From: Bryobacteraceae bacterium
GTDB taxonomy: Bacteria; Acidobacteriota; Terriglobia; Bryobacterales; Bryobacteraceae
NCBI GenBank assembly: GCA_041394945.1
Contig: JAWKHH010000002.1
Location: forward strand, 1,496,501-1,560,500
DNA: 64,000 nucleotides
Reading direction: 5' to 3'
The position numbers were made by a program, and so were the translations under genes. The first letter of the stretch is position 1. Every line of letters begins with the position of its first letter. Of the stretch, positions 1-8,726 are shown one piece after another. The notes below the pieces were generated by a model that worked only from the letters and a program-made list of their open reading frames with translations, was not told the origin of the DNA and did not search any database.

Positions 1-372
1 CTCGGCACGACGGCGGAAATGCTCCAGGATCCGAAGAAGGAGATCCACGACGTCATCCGCACTCTCGGCAAGCAGAAAAAGATCTTCAACATCCACTTCC
101 GCAACATCCGCGGCCATCGTGACGACTTCCAGGAGGTCTATCCCGACGAAGGCGACATGCTCATGCCCCAGGTGCTGCGTACGCTGTACGAAATCGACTA
201 CCCGTACATGCTGATGCCGGACCACATGCCGCAGCACCCCGATGACGCCGGTGGACGTCAGGCCTTCGCGTTCGCGTTCGGCTACATCAATGGGCTCATT
301 CAATCCCTGAAATACGAACTCGGCCAGCCGTTCGACGCGCCCACCGACGACAAGAACTGGTTCCCTGCCTGA
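1..372 (+). CDS. uxuA: Mannonate dehydratase, C-terminal part
   Basis: The reading frame is open from base 1, so this is the last 123 residues of a longer protein that starts outside the window. UxuA dehydrates D-mannonate to 2-keto-3-deoxygluconate in cytoplasmic glucuronate breakdown. The segment has family-typical C-terminal text: a FNIHFRNIRG strand, an MPQVLRTLYEIDYPYMLMPD stretch, a DHMPQHPDD metal/substrate loop, and an FGYINGLIQS helix before the terminus. The protein ends at a TGA at 370-372. An altronate-dehydratase-like gene lies about 9 kb downstream, so uronate use is a theme here but not one operon. Recognition is confident; the N-terminal half was not seen. Confidence 0.88.
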   Translation, partial: LGTTAEMLQDPKKEIHDVIRTLGKQKKIFNIHFRNIRGHRDDFQEVYPDEGDMLMPQVLRTLYEIDYPYMLMPDHMPQHPDDAGGRQAFAFAFGYINGLIQSLKYELGQPFDAPTDDKNWFPA

Positions 373-382
373 TAGCCGGCGG

Positions 383-1189
383 CTATGCCTGGCTGGTCTC
401 GGGGCGCACGACTGGCTCCGGGAACCCGCCGGAGCGAAGCACGTCCTGGAGCGCTCGCTGCGTGTCGAAGTAGACCTGCCAGTAGTGGTCGGTGTGGCAG
501 TAGGGGCGCACCGCGAGCACGTATCCGTAGGCGGCGTAGCTGGCGATCTCGACGTCCGGCGCCGGGTTGCTGAGTACGTTTGGGATCGCCGCTACGCGCT
601 GCGCGATCTCCGCCATCGCCTGCTTCGGCTCCACGGCGTGGGCCAGCGGTGCCGTGATGTCCACTCGGCGGAAGGGGTTCGCGGAGAAGTTCTGCAGATT
701 GTCGGAGAAGATCTTGTTGTTCCCGACGTAGGTCCGGACGTTGTCCGGGGTGTTGATCGTAGTCACGAACAACCCGATCTCTTCGACGGTCCCCGTGATT
801 CCGCCGGCCGAAATGAAGTCTCCCGTTTTGAACGGCCGCAGGATCACTAGGAACGCGCCGGCCGCGAAGTTGGCCAGCAGGCCGCTCCACGCCGCGCCGA
901 TGGCGAGTCCCGCGCCGGCCAGAAGCGCCGCGAACGAGGTCGTCTCCACGCCCAGCATCCCGAGGATCCCCAGCACCAGCATGACTGTCAAAACCACCGA
1001 AAGCGTATTGCTTGCGTAGCGGACGATCGTGCCGTCGATCTTCTGCTGTGTCAGCGCCCTCGAGAGCAGTCCGATGGCGAACTTGATCAGCCACCGGCCG
1101 ATGATCCAGACGGCCAACGCCCCGAGCAGAGACCAGCCGAATTTCATCGCCGTTTCAGTCAGTGTTTGAATCGTTGCTTGTATATCCAT
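383..1189 (-). CDS. Small MscS-family mechanosensitive channel
   Basis: Predicted inner-membrane mechanosensitive channel of 268 residues, close to E. coli MscS in size. Three hydrophobic segments are visible near residues 16-38, 60-82 and 85-112. The third carries the small-residue pore helix (GAGLAIGAAWSGLLANFAAG) typical of MscS TM3. It is followed by the PFKTGD beta-domain entry motif and a soluble C-terminal domain. An upstream-extended frame exists, but the start at 1189 fits the family N-terminus and has an AAAAGGA-like ribosome site about 10 nt upstream. A good promoter lies at 1227-1255. The gene is convergent with uxuA and divergent from the EF-G paralogue. It probably releases solutes on hypo-osmotic shock. 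Confidence 0.87.
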   Translation of the reverse strand: MDIQATIQTLTETAMKFGWSLLGALAVWIIGRWLIKFAIGLLSRALTQQKIDGTIVRYASNTLSVVLTVMLVLGILGMLGVETTSFAALLAGAGLAIGAAWSGLLANFAAGAFLVILRPFKTGDFISAGGITGTVEEIGLFVTTINTPDNVRTYVGNNKIFSDNLQNFSANPFRRVDITAPLAHAVEPKQAMAEIAQRVAAIPNVLSNPAPDVEIASYAAYGYVLAVRPYCHTDHYWQVYFDTQRALQDVLRSGGFPEPVVRPETSQA

Positions 1190-1226
1190 CTTGTGGGAGG
1201 TCCTTTTCTTGGTTTGGTTTTGTCGA

Positions 1227-1255
1227 AGTATACACCGCGGTATCCGGTTCGCCAA
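1227..1255 (-). promoter_or_regulatory. Sigma-70-like promoter of the MscS-family gene
   Basis: Read on the minus strand: TTGGCG (-35, four of six consensus positions), a 17-nt spacer, then TATACT (-10, five of six). Transcription would start near 1220, giving a leader of about 31 nt to the ATG at 1189. Seen directly; activity is inferred. Confidence 0.5.
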
Positions 1256-1282
1256 ATGAATTCTCAGTGGCTCACCCCTCTG

Positions 1283-1291
1283 TGGTAACAT
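1283..1291 (+). promoter_or_regulatory. Weak extended -10 candidate for the EF-G paralogue
   Basis: TGGTAACAT reads as TG-N plus TAACAT, an extended -10 with two mismatches to TATAAT and no clear -35. It would give a leader of about 63 nt. That leader holds an interrupted inverted repeat at 1307-1329 (GCGGTTTCGA / TCGAACCGC) and then the ribosome site AAAGGAGG at 1345-1352. Confidence 0.25.
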
Positions 1292-1360
1292 CGCCTTCGT
1301 TACGGAGCGGTTTCGATCCGTCGAACCGCCACGAGAAACCGTGTAAAGGAGGCAATCGCC

Positions 1361-3430
1361 TTGAAAGTCTACGACGGCGGCGACATCCGCAATGTCGCGT
1401 TGATTGGACATCTGAACTCGGGCAAGACCTCGCTTGCGTCCGCGCTCGCCTTCACCACCGGGATCGGCAACCGGCTCGGCTTGGTCGACGAAGGCAATGC
1501 GATCACGGACTTTGACGAAGAGGAAGTGGCCCGGAAGATTTCAATCGCGAGCGGGGTAGTCGCTGTCGAGTTCGGCAAGTCGAAGATCAACCTCATTGAC
1601 ACGCCTGGATTCAACATCTTCACCGGCGAGGTGAAGCAGTCCCTCGTTGCCGCCGACGCTGCCATCGCCGTAGTCGACGGCGTCTCCGGCGTCGAAGTCC
1701 AAACCGAAAAGACCTGGGCGATCGCCGCCGACTTCAAACTCGCCCGCGCCTGCGTCGTCAACAAACTCGACCGGGAACGCGCCGACTTCGCTCGCGCCGT
1801 CGAGTCCATCCAGGAAGCCTTCGGCCGAGGCGCCGTCGCCATCCAACTCCCCATTGGTTCCGAGCGCGACTTCCACGGCATCGTCGACCTCGTCGAAATG
1901 AAGGCATTCCTCTATGATGCCGGTGGAAGCGGCAAAGGCAAGGAAACCACCATCCCCGCCAACCTCGCCGAGGCCGCCAAGGAAGCGCATGAAGCACTCG
2001 TCGAAATGGCCGCCGAAGGCGACGATGCATTGATGGAAGAGTTCTTCGAAAAAGGCACGCTGCCCGTCGAGCACATCCACGACGGTTTGCTCACCGGCAT
2101 CAAGGAAGGTACGATCTTCCCGATCCTCTGCGCCAGCGCCACCAACAACATCGGCTCGGATCGCATCCTCAAGTTCTGCGCCGACTACTTCCCGCCGCCC
2201 TTGGGGAAAGAAGCCGCCGGCCGGACCGTCTCGAACGACCAGCCGCCGGCCGCGTTCGTCTTCAAGACCGTCGCCGACGTGTTCGCTGGCCGTGTCTCCT
2301 ACTTCAAGGTGATGTCCGGCACGGTCAAGAACGACGCGCATCTCATTAACGCGCGCTCCGCCGCTGACGAACGCCTCGCCCACATCGGCGTGCTCCAGGG
2401 AAAGACGATCATTCCGGTCACCGAACTGCACCCTGGCGACATCGGCGCCGTCGCCAAACTACGCGACACTCACACCGGAGACACACTCGCCGAGAAAGGC
2501 GCGCCCATCGAATATCCCGCGGTAAAGCTCCCCGAGCCCTCCATCGCCTACGCCATCCACGCCAAGACGCGCCAGGATGAGGACCGCATGGGCAACGCCA
2601 TCGCCCGGGTGCTCGAAGAAGATCAGGCCCTGCGTTTCTATCGAGACGAACAGACCAAGGAGTTCCTCGTCGCCGGCTCCGGCCAGCAGCACGTCGAAAT
2701 CATCTGCTCCAAGCTCAAGAACCGCTACCACGTCGACGTGGAACTGCACTCGCCAAAAATCCCCTACCGCGAAACCATCCGCGGATCGGCCGACGTCCAC
2801 GGCCGCCACAAGAAACAAACCGGCGGCCACGGCCAGTTCGGCGATTGCCGCATCCGCATGATGCCCCTCGAGCGCGGCGAAAAGTTCGAGTTCGCGAACG
2901 AAATCTTTGGCGGCGCGATTCCCAAGCAGTTCATCCCCGCCGTGGAGAAGGGAATTCTCGAAGCCGCCGAACGCGGATATCTCGCCGGCTTCCCCGTCGT
3001 CGATTTCAAGGTCGTCCTCTACGACGGCTCCTATCACGACGTCGACTCGAACGAAATGTCGTTCAAGATGGCTGGCCGAAAAGCGTTCAAGCTCGCCATG
3101 GAGCAGGCCAAGCCGGCGCTCCTCGAGCCGATCATGAACGTCGAGGTACAGGCGCCGGTCGACTACGCCGGCGACCTGATGGGTGATTTCAACGGCCGCC
3201 GCGGACGCGTCTCCGGCATGGATACCAAGGGCGCCACGCAGATGATCCGCGCCCAGGTCCCGATGGCCGAGATGCTCACCTATCAGAACGACCTCACCTC
3301 GATGACACAAGGCCGCGGGTCGTTCCACATGGAGTTCTCGCACTACGACTTCGTCCCGCAGCAGCAGGCCGAGAAGGTGATCGCAGCGGCCAAGGCCTCC
3401 GGTGGCGCGGCCGAAGACGAAGACGAGTAG
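1361..3430 (+). CDS. Elongation factor G paralogue (EF-G2/FusA2-like GTPase)
   Basis: A 689-residue translational GTPase with EF-G domain architecture. G1 is GHLNSGKT at residues 16-23, G3 is DTPG at 80-83 and G4 is NKLD at 134-137. Domains II-V follow, with a C-terminal EFSHYDFVP segment. The start is TTG at 1361, chosen because AAAGGAGG lies 8 nt upstream and the frame gives the family N-terminus. Canonical EF-G has DTPGH, where the His activates the hydrolytic water. Here the next residue is Phe (DTPGFN), and switch I reads ARKISIA instead of the RGITI-type sequence. This matches the EF-G paralogue subgroup rather than the housekeeping factor in the str operon. Its cellular role is not known from sequence. 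Confidence 0.9.
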   Translation: MKVYDGGDIRNVALIGHLNSGKTSLASALAFTTGIGNRLGLVDEGNAITDFDEEEVARKISIASGVVAVEFGKSKINLIDTPGFNIFTGEVKQSLVAADAAIAVVDGVSGVEVQTEKTWAIAADFKLARACVVNKLDRERADFARAVESIQEAFGRGAVAIQLPIGSERDFHGIVDLVEMKAFLYDAGGSGKGKETTIPANLAEAAKEAHEALVEMAAEGDDALMEEFFEKGTLPVEHIHDGLLTGIKEGTIFPILCASATNNIGSDRILKFCADYFPPPLGKEAAGRTVSNDQPPAAFVFKTVADVFAGRVSYFKVMSGTVKNDAHLINARSAADERLAHIGVLQGKTIIPVTELHPGDIGAVAKLRDTHTGDTLAEKGAPIEYPAVKLPEPSIAYAIHAKTRQDEDRMGNAIARVLEEDQALRFYRDEQTKEFLVAGSGQQHVEIICSKLKNRYHVDVELHSPKIPYRETIRGSADVHGRHKKQTGGHGQFGDCRIRMMPLERGEKFEFANEIFGGAIPKQFIPAVEKGILEAAERGYLAGFPVVDFKVVLYDGSYHDVDSNEMSFKMAGRKAFKLAMEQAKPALLEPIMNVEVQAPVDYAGDLMGDFNGRRGRVSGMDTKGATQMIRAQVPMAEMLTYQNDLTSMTQGRGSFHMEFSHYDFVPQQQAEKVIAAAKASGGAAEDEDE

Positions 3431-3433
3431 CGC

Positions 3434-4498
3434 TTGGCCGGCTACTCCGAGTCCGCAACTGACCGGCGCTTCAACTACGAGGATCTGCGCGACACGGTAG
3501 CGGCCGTCTTCGCCGCTACCGGAATGCGGGCGCCCGATGCCCGGCTCCTCGCCACGACGCTCGCGTGGGCGGACGTGCGCGGGATTCACTCCCACGGCGT
3601 CCTCCGCACCGGAGACTACCTGCATAAACTCACCGCTGGCGGCGTCGACCCGCGTGGTGTCCCCTTCATCGCCAGCGAGCGCCCCGCCGCCATCGTCGTC
3701 GACGGCGCCAACGCCATGGGTCAGATCGCGTGCGGTTTTGCCATGGATCGCGCGGTCGGGAAGGCCCGCTCCGCCGGCGTCGCAGTCGCCGCCGTTCGGG
3801 GGTCGAACCATTGCGGCGCCCTCGCCTGGTTCGCGATGCAGGCGATCGAGCACAACATGATCGGCATTGCCGCCACGAACGCCCTACCCACAATGGCGCC
3901 CTGGGGAGGCCTCGACAAAATCGTTGGCATCAATCCGCTCGCCATCGCATTGCCCGCCGCCGGCGAGAGTCCCCTCGTCCTCGATTGCGCCTTCAGCTAT
4001 TCTTCCCACGGCAAGATCCGAGTGTTTCATCAGAAGGGCGACCCGATCCCGCCGACCTGGGCCTTCGACCGGGAAGGCCACCCTACGACCGATGCCGCCG
4101 AAGCGCTCGAAGGATTGCTGCAGCCCATCGGCGAGTACAAAGGCGTCGGACTCGCGATCCTGTTTGGGCTCCTTTCGACAGCACTCTCCGGCGCCGGCTA
4201 CGGAACCGAACTCGGCAACATGACCGACGGGCCGCACCCCGGCGCTGACGGCCAGTTCCTCGCCGCCATCGACATCGAAGCGTTCACTACTCGCACCGAA
4301 TTCACCGCCCGCGTCGATCGCGCAATTCGCCAGATCCGCGACAGCCGCCGCGCTCCCGGAGTCGGCGCGCTCTACGCCCCGGGAGGCGTCGAGGCCGAAA
4401 TCGAAGCGCGACACCGCCGCGATGGAATCCCGCTGAACGCCGCCACCGTGGAAACGGTCAACCAGGCCGCCGCCCGAATGGGCGTCCCCGGGCTATAG
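3434..4498 (+). CDS. Malate/L-lactate dehydrogenase-type (Ldh_2) oxidoreductase
   Basis: A 354-residue protein of the Ldh_2 family, NAD(P)-dependent dehydrogenases for 2-hydroxyacids such as malate, sulfolactate or ureidoglycolate. Family marks are the RGIHSHGVLR segment (with the conserved His), GGVDPRG, the RGSNHCGALAWFA segment and the late EYKGVGLAI motif. The start is TTG at 3434, only 3 nt after the EF-G paralogue stop, so the two are probably co-transcribed. An ATG phosphoesterase follows after 2 nt. The exact substrate cannot be told from the sequence. Confidence 0.85.
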   Translation: MAGYSESATDRRFNYEDLRDTVAAVFAATGMRAPDARLLATTLAWADVRGIHSHGVLRTGDYLHKLTAGGVDPRGVPFIASERPAAIVVDGANAMGQIACGFAMDRAVGKARSAGVAVAAVRGSNHCGALAWFAMQAIEHNMIGIAATNALPTMAPWGGLDKIVGINPLAIALPAAGESPLVLDCAFSYSSHGKIRVFHQKGDPIPPTWAFDREGHPTTDAAEALEGLLQPIGEYKGVGLAILFGLLSTALSGAGYGTELGNMTDGPHPGADGQFLAAIDIEAFTTRTEFTARVDRAIRQIRDSRRAPGVGALYAPGGVEAEIEARHRRDGIPLNAATVETVNQAAARMGVPGL

Positions 4499-4500
4499 CG

Positions 4501-5016
4501 ATGCGCATCGGCCTCTTGTCGGATACCCACGGCTTTATCGACGAGGCCGTCTTCACCTACTTCGCCGAATGCGACGAAATCTGGCACGCCGGCGACTTCG
4601 GCAGCGTCGCCCTCTTTGATCGCCTGCACGCGTTCAAGCCCACCCGCGGCGTTTGGGGAAACATCGACGGAGCCGACGTCCGCGCCGCCCTCCCGCGCGA
4701 CCTCGAATGGGATTGCGAAGGGCTCAAGGTCTACATGACGCACATCGGCGGCTACCCCGGCAACTATGATCGCCGCGTTCGCACAGAACTCCCGCGCCGC
4801 CGTCCCGGCCTCTTCATCTGCGGCCACTCGCACATCCTCAAGGTGATGCGCGATCCGGCTCTCGATCTCGTCCACATGAACCCGGGCGCGTGCGGCCATA
4901 CAGGTTGGCATTCGATGCGTACATTGCTTCGATTCAGTGTGTTGGAAGGAAAATTGAAAGCGATGGAAGCGATCGAGCTCGGGCCGCGCGGCCGCAATCA
5001 CGAGGTCAGCTCGTAG
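4501..5016 (+). CDS. YfcE/MJ0936-type metallophosphoesterase
   Basis: A 171-residue single-domain calcineurin-like phosphoesterase. All metal-ligand motifs are present: SDTHG (D8, H10), HAGDF (D32), GNID (N54), MTHIGG (H81) and GHSH (H109, H111). The family hydrolyses phosphodiesters with Mn2+ or Ni2+; the natural substrate is unknown. The ATG starts 2 nt after the preceding stop, suggesting a three-gene operon with the EF-G paralogue and the dehydrogenase. Its 3' end overlaps the convergent MBL-fold gene by 19 bp. Confidence 0.86.
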   Translation: MRIGLLSDTHGFIDEAVFTYFAECDEIWHAGDFGSVALFDRLHAFKPTRGVWGNIDGADVRAALPRDLEWDCEGLKVYMTHIGGYPGNYDRRVRTELPRRRPGLFICGHSHILKVMRDPALDLVHMNPGACGHTGWHSMRTLLRFSVLEGKLKAMEAIELGPRGRNHEVSS

Positions 5017-6032
5017 ACTCGCGCCACGTTTGCCCGCACCGCTCGCGCCATCGCGTCGGCGGCAGAACTCCCCGGCGCCCGCAGGCGGAACCGCCGCTCG
5101 GTGGCTGCGGCGATACGGCCGAATTCGCCCCGGAAGGATGCAAGTGTGGCCGGTGTGACCGCGTTTTGCACCTCCCAGGTGGTCATTCCTGCGCTTTTTG
5201 CCCTCGAAACGGCTTCGTTTAGCTCCTCGATGTAGCCAGTGAGCAGCGCTAGATGTCGCTTGCCCTCCTGCACCTCGCCGTGTCCGGGCAGGACACGCGC
5301 GAAATCGAGCTTTGCGACGGACCGCAGCGTCGCCGGCCAATCGAGCGGGAAGCCGTCGCCCATCCCGGGAACGAACCCGGTGAGCAGGTCGCCGGTGGCG
5401 AGCAGCTTTGCTTCCGGAGACCAGACGCAGATGTCTGAAGCTGTGTGCGCCCGGCCGCGAAAGATCAGGTGCAGGTCCTGAAGCCGGTCATGAAGAACGA
5501 GGCCGGAGTCGGAATCCGGAAACGTGATGTCGGGCAGCACCGGACGGTAGTCGCGCATTTCGGCCACGAAGGCCTCCGCCTCTTCGCGAAGGCGCCGCCA
5601 ATACTCGCCTGGCTTGCCTGCCGCCGCGGCCGCCGCCCGCCGCATCGATTCCACATTGGCCGCCGCGCGCTGCGCGCCAATCGTCGCGAGCATCGCCCGT
5701 GTCGCCGCCGTGCCGATCACCGGTACGCCCGGATAAGCCGCCGTTCCCTGCGTATGGTCGTAGTGGAAATGCGTCTGGATGATGTACCGCACCGGCTTCG
5801 GCGATACCTCCTCCCGCAACTGGCGCACTAGCGCCGCCGCCGCCGAGGGTTTGGAATGGGTGTCCACCACCAGCAGCCCGTCCGATTGTTCGAAAACCGC
5901 CGCGTTGCAGTTGAGCATCGCCGCCGGACGCGCCACGGCCAGCCACGCATGGCGGTGTACCTGTTTGATATCGAACAACTTCTGTTTTGAGGGCGCGAGC
6001 GCCAGCGCCGCCAGTTGCCGCCGCGTAAGCAT
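4998..6032 (-). CDS. Metallo-beta-lactamase-fold hydrolase
   Basis: A 344-residue MBL-fold protein. The metal-binding signature THFHYDHTQG gives H88, H90, D92 and H93. A second ligand region is ATGDLLTGFVPGMGDG, with LPGHGEVQ later on. It resembles the class B-like MBL hydrolases common in acidobacteria and has no special catalytic insert that would name a substrate. The N-terminus (RRQLAALALAP) looks like the remnant of an export signal but lacks a convincing cleavage site. The 3' end overlaps the phosphoesterase gene by 19 bp on the opposite strand. The start ATG at 6032 is about 50 bp from rpmB, which is divergent. Confidence 0.83.
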   Translation of the reverse strand: MLTRRQLAALALAPSKQKLFDIKQVHRHAWLAVARPAAMLNCNAAVFEQSDGLLVVDTHSKPSAAAALVRQLREEVSPKPVRYIIQTHFHYDHTQGTAAYPGVPVIGTAATRAMLATIGAQRAAANVESMRRAAAAAAGKPGEYWRRLREEAEAFVAEMRDYRPVLPDITFPDSDSGLVLHDRLQDLHLIFRGRAHTASDICVWSPEAKLLATGDLLTGFVPGMGDGFPLDWPATLRSVAKLDFARVLPGHGEVQEGKRHLALLTGYIEELNEAVSRAKSAGMTTWEVQNAVTPATLASFRGEFGRIAAATERRFRLRAPGSSAADAMARAVRANVARVYELTS

Positions 6033-6080
6033 CGGTGCTATCGTAACAATTTGGGCAGCCGCCCAAGGAGTTTTCCCTCA

Positions 6081-6272
6081 ATGGCGCAACAATGTGAAGT
6101 CTGCGGCAAGAAGCCTGTCTACGGGCATCGCGTGAGCCACGCTCACAACGTCACCAATCGCCGCTGGAATGTGAACCTGCAGCGCGTGAAGGCAGTGGTG
6201 AACGGCGGCACCAAGCGGATGCGCGTCTGCACTTCCTGCATTCGCTCCGGCAAAGTTCAGAAATCCGCCTAG
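6081..6272 (+). CDS. rpmB: Ribosomal protein bL28
   Basis: A 63-residue bL28 of the large ribosomal subunit, located near the E site. It begins MAQQCEVCGKKPVYG and has the RRWNVNLQRV and KRMRVCTSCIRSGKV segments typical of L28. It is the zinc-binding form, with two CxxC pairs (C5/C8 and C50/C53). The start at 6081 is set by AAGGAG at 6065-6070 and by the family N-terminus. The gene stands alone and is followed by a strong hairpin shared with the convergent neighbour. Confidence 0.96.
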   Translation: MAQQCEVCGKKPVYGHRVSHAHNVTNRRWNVNLQRVKAVVNGGTKRMRVCTSCIRSGKVQKSA

Positions 6273-6297
6273 GCCGCTTCCCACAACGAAAGTCTTG

Positions 6298-6331
6298 CGC
6301 ACCGCGCCCGTAGCGATACAGGCGCGGTGCG
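6298..6331. terminator. GC-rich hairpin between convergent genes
   Basis: Perfect 11-bp inverted repeat (CGCACCGCGCC / GGCGCGGTGCG) with a 12-nt loop. It lies between the stops of rpmB and the convergent TIM-barrel gene. There is no clear T-tract on either side, so it may act as a bidirectional block or an RNA 3'-end stabiliser rather than a classical intrinsic terminator. Confidence 0.5.
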
Positions 6332-6337
6332 TTGTCA

Positions 6338-7189
6338 TCATGCGACGCACTGGGCTTTCGAACGCAGGAAGCTCACGATCCGCGGCATCGCCGTGTCGAT
6401 CGATTCGCCCGCGTCGCCCGGCGTCTTGCCCGGTTCGTAGACGATATCCAGCCATCCCTCGTAGTGCACGCCGCGCAGAATGTTGAACACCTCGTTGTAA
6501 TCGATCCAGGGTTCGGAGCCGCTCTGGTCCGGATTGTAGAACTTCGTCCGCACGTGCCGGGCGAGCGGCGCGCACATCCGGATGCTGTCGATGTAGTTCT
6601 CCGTCTTGAGCTGATTCAGGTTCTGCGCGCTGGCGCCCTTTGATCCGGCGAACTGTCCCGTGTCGAGCAAAATCGTGAGATTCGGATGGCTAACCATCTG
6701 GATCATTCTCAGCATCTCGGCGCCGGTGCGGCAGAGCGCCCCGTGGTTGTGATTCTGCAAGCCAATCGGCATGCCTAGCTGCGCGCCCTCTTCGCACACG
6801 GCGCGAATGGATTCGGCGGCGCGCGCGAATGCCTTCTCGCGGCCCGCTTCGTCCGGCGGCGATCCGGCGAACACGCGTACGATCGGAGCGCCGAGGAATA
6901 TCGCGGCGCGGATGGCCTCGAACGCCGAATGCCTCTCGGCTCGGTCACCGTTGCGCGGGTTTCCGAAGTTCGTCGACACCGTGAACATCGACATCGAGAG
7001 GAAGCGGTCGAGGTATCCCCGCCGGACTTTCTTCAGATACGCGGTGCCGGTCTCTGGCAGGTCTCGCACGTGGAGGCTGGCGCCCTCGATCCCCAGCTTG
7101 CGGCAGAGATCGAGGAACCCGAAGATGTCCATCTGCCCTTGCGAAATTCTTCGCGCGTAGTTCAACGAGTAGTTGCTGATCTTCATCAT
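6338..7189 (-). CDS. Sugar phosphate isomerase/epimerase-like TIM-barrel protein
   Basis: About 283 residues with the AP-endonuclease-2/xylose-isomerase-like TIM-barrel fold. Diagnostic segments are LGIEGASLHVRDLPE, the AIFLGAPIVRVFAG strand, GLQNHNHGALCRT (a metal-binding His/Asn strand), ILLDTGQFAGS and DIVYEPGKTPGD. Such proteins isomerise or epimerise sugars or inositols in the cytoplasm. No substrate can be named. The start is uncertain: the ATG at 7189 or 7186 gives the family-like MKISNYSLNYA beginning, while an in-frame ATG at 7207 adds six residues. There is no strong ribosome site at any of them. Confidence 0.78.
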   Translation of the reverse strand: MMKISNYSLNYARRISQGQMDIFGFLDLCRKLGIEGASLHVRDLPETGTAYLKKVRRGYLDRFLSMSMFTVSTNFGNPRNGDRAERHSAFEAIRAAIFLGAPIVRVFAGSPPDEAGREKAFARAAESIRAVCEEGAQLGMPIGLQNHNHGALCRTGAEMLRMIQMVSHPNLTILLDTGQFAGSKGASAQNLNQLKTENYIDSIRMCAPLARHVRTKFYNPDQSGSEPWIDYNEVFNILRGVHYEGWLDIVYEPGKTPGDAGESIDTAMPRIVSFLRSKAQCVA

Positions 7190-7255
7190 CGCGAAGCCAT
7201 CATACATTCTCGCGGGCCGGTAGGGCCAACCGCGCGCCGTTAGACGGCTGCCCGT

Positions 7256-8710
7256 CTACCGTAGGGGCGGCGCCACCACCGTACGTCCCGTGTCCGGATC
7301 CGCCTCCAGCCGAACCTTGTCCTCGGGCGGTGGATCCGCGCAGCGTTCGAGTGCGCTTCCGCGGTAGTAGTTGAACCCGTAAACCCACTGCCGGCGCAGC
7401 CAGTTCTCGCACACCGGCCGCCCGCCGATCTCCCTTTCCACGCGGACCCACTCCTTGCGCGCCGACACGTTGTCCTCAAGGGCGCGAGCCAGTTCGTGCT
7501 TCTGCCACGCCGTCGCCGCCGCCACAACGATCGCCACCGCTACCAGCCGTTTCTGCGCCGGCGCCCGGCGCAACGCCAGCGTGCCGGCCGCCAACAGTGT
7601 CGCCGCCACGGCCGCTGCCCAAGCTGAAGGCAGCGGCGCGCGCCCAATCCCGTATTCGATCGCCTCCGGCACCGATGCCACGGCCAACGTCAGCGCGAAC
7701 GCCAGGGCTCCCACTCCCCCTAGCAGAAGCGGACCGGCGCGATGGGCGGCGATCCCGAGCACGGCGGCGACGAACGGCATCAGCGGCAAAGCGTATCCGG
7801 GAAGCTTCCCCGACGAAGCCGACAGAAACAGGACTCCGAATACCGCCAACGATGCGCAGTATCGAACCGCCGGGTCACGCCAATCCTCGCGCCGCACCGC
7901 ACCCGCGAGCGGCGTCCACGGCAGCAGCCCGGCAAGAATAACCGGGACGTAATACCAGAACGGCCCCGGGTGCAGCACCTCGGCTTCGGCTCGAAAGAAC
8001 CGGTCCAATTGATGACGCAGGAACAGCACATCGATTAGCTCCCACCCGTGGCGCATCCAGGCTGCGGCATACCAAGGCGCGGCGACGGCCACCATCGCCG
8101 TTATGCTCACACCCAGCTCGCGCCATCGCCGCCGCCCCCACCACAACACCGGCAGCGCCAACGCCACCGGCAGCAGCGCCTTCGCCAGAATCGCCATGCC
8201 CAGCGACGCTCCGGCCACCGCGGCCGCCCCCGGACTTACCCCCTCGCCGTGCGCCCAGGGCATCACCAGCAGCATCGCGGTTGCGAAGAATACCGCCGTT
8301 GGAATGTCCGTGACCGCCACGCTTCCGTATGCCATCCAGCCCACCGAAGTTCCCAGGATGGCCGCCGAAGCCCACGCCGCCTGCTCCCCGGCGAACTCCC
8401 GCAGTCGCGTCCAGAAGAACACCAGGAACCCAGCCGCCATCAGCGCTACCGGGAGCCGCGCCGCCCACTCCCCGCGCAGGCCGAAACGCGTCGCCGCGGC
8501 GATCGCCCAATACAGCAGCGGAGGCTTTTCGAGCCAGACCTCGCCCCAGAGGCGAGGGGTGATCCAATCGCCGGATGCGGCCATGTCGCGGCCCACCGAG
8601 GCGTAGCGGGGTTCGTCCACGCTCTGGAGCCCGGTATCGGCCAGGCCATGAAAATAAAGAAAACAAAGAGCGGCGGCGGCCAAGGCCACGGCCACGGGTC
8701 GAGAGAGCAC
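7256..8710 (-). CDS. GT39/ArnT-like membrane glycosyltransferase
   Basis: A 484-residue polytopic membrane protein of the dolichyl-P-mannose mannosyltransferase/ArnT superfamily, which transfers sugars from polyprenyl-phosphate carriers on the outer face of the inner membrane. The first periplasmic loop carries DEPRYASVGRDMAASGDW, including the DEPRY catalytic-Asp motif, followed by WLEKPPLLYW. About eleven hydrophobic segments follow, then a soluble C-terminal tail. It probably modifies lipid A, a glycan or a protein; the acceptor is unknown. The start lies 14 bp from the divergently transcribed HIT-like gene. Confidence 0.82.
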   Translation of the reverse strand: MLSRPVAVALAAAALCFLYFHGLADTGLQSVDEPRYASVGRDMAASGDWITPRLWGEVWLEKPPLLYWAIAAATRFGLRGEWAARLPVALMAAGFLVFFWTRLREFAGEQAAWASAAILGTSVGWMAYGSVAVTDIPTAVFFATAMLLVMPWAHGEGVSPGAAAVAGASLGMAILAKALLPVALALPVLWWGRRRWRELGVSITAMVAVAAPWYAAAWMRHGWELIDVLFLRHQLDRFFRAEAEVLHPGPFWYYVPVILAGLLPWTPLAGAVRREDWRDPAVRYCASLAVFGVLFLSASSGKLPGYALPLMPFVAAVLGIAAHRAGPLLLGGVGALAFALTLAVASVPEAIEYGIGRAPLPSAWAAAVAATLLAAGTLALRRAPAQKRLVAVAIVVAAATAWQKHELARALEDNVSARKEWVRVEREIGGRPVCENWLRRQWVYGFNYYRGSALERCADPPPEDKVRLEADPDTGRTVVAPPLR

Positions 8711-8720
8711 CTCCTGCCAG

Positions 8721-8726
8721 TATAAT
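8721..8726 (+). promoter_or_regulatory. TATAAT -10 box at the HIT-like gene start
   Basis: A perfect TATAAT overlaps the first possible ATG (8725). A transcript from it would start around 8733, at or next to the second in-frame ATG (8734), giving a leaderless message. No convincing -35 was seen. Confidence 0.35.
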
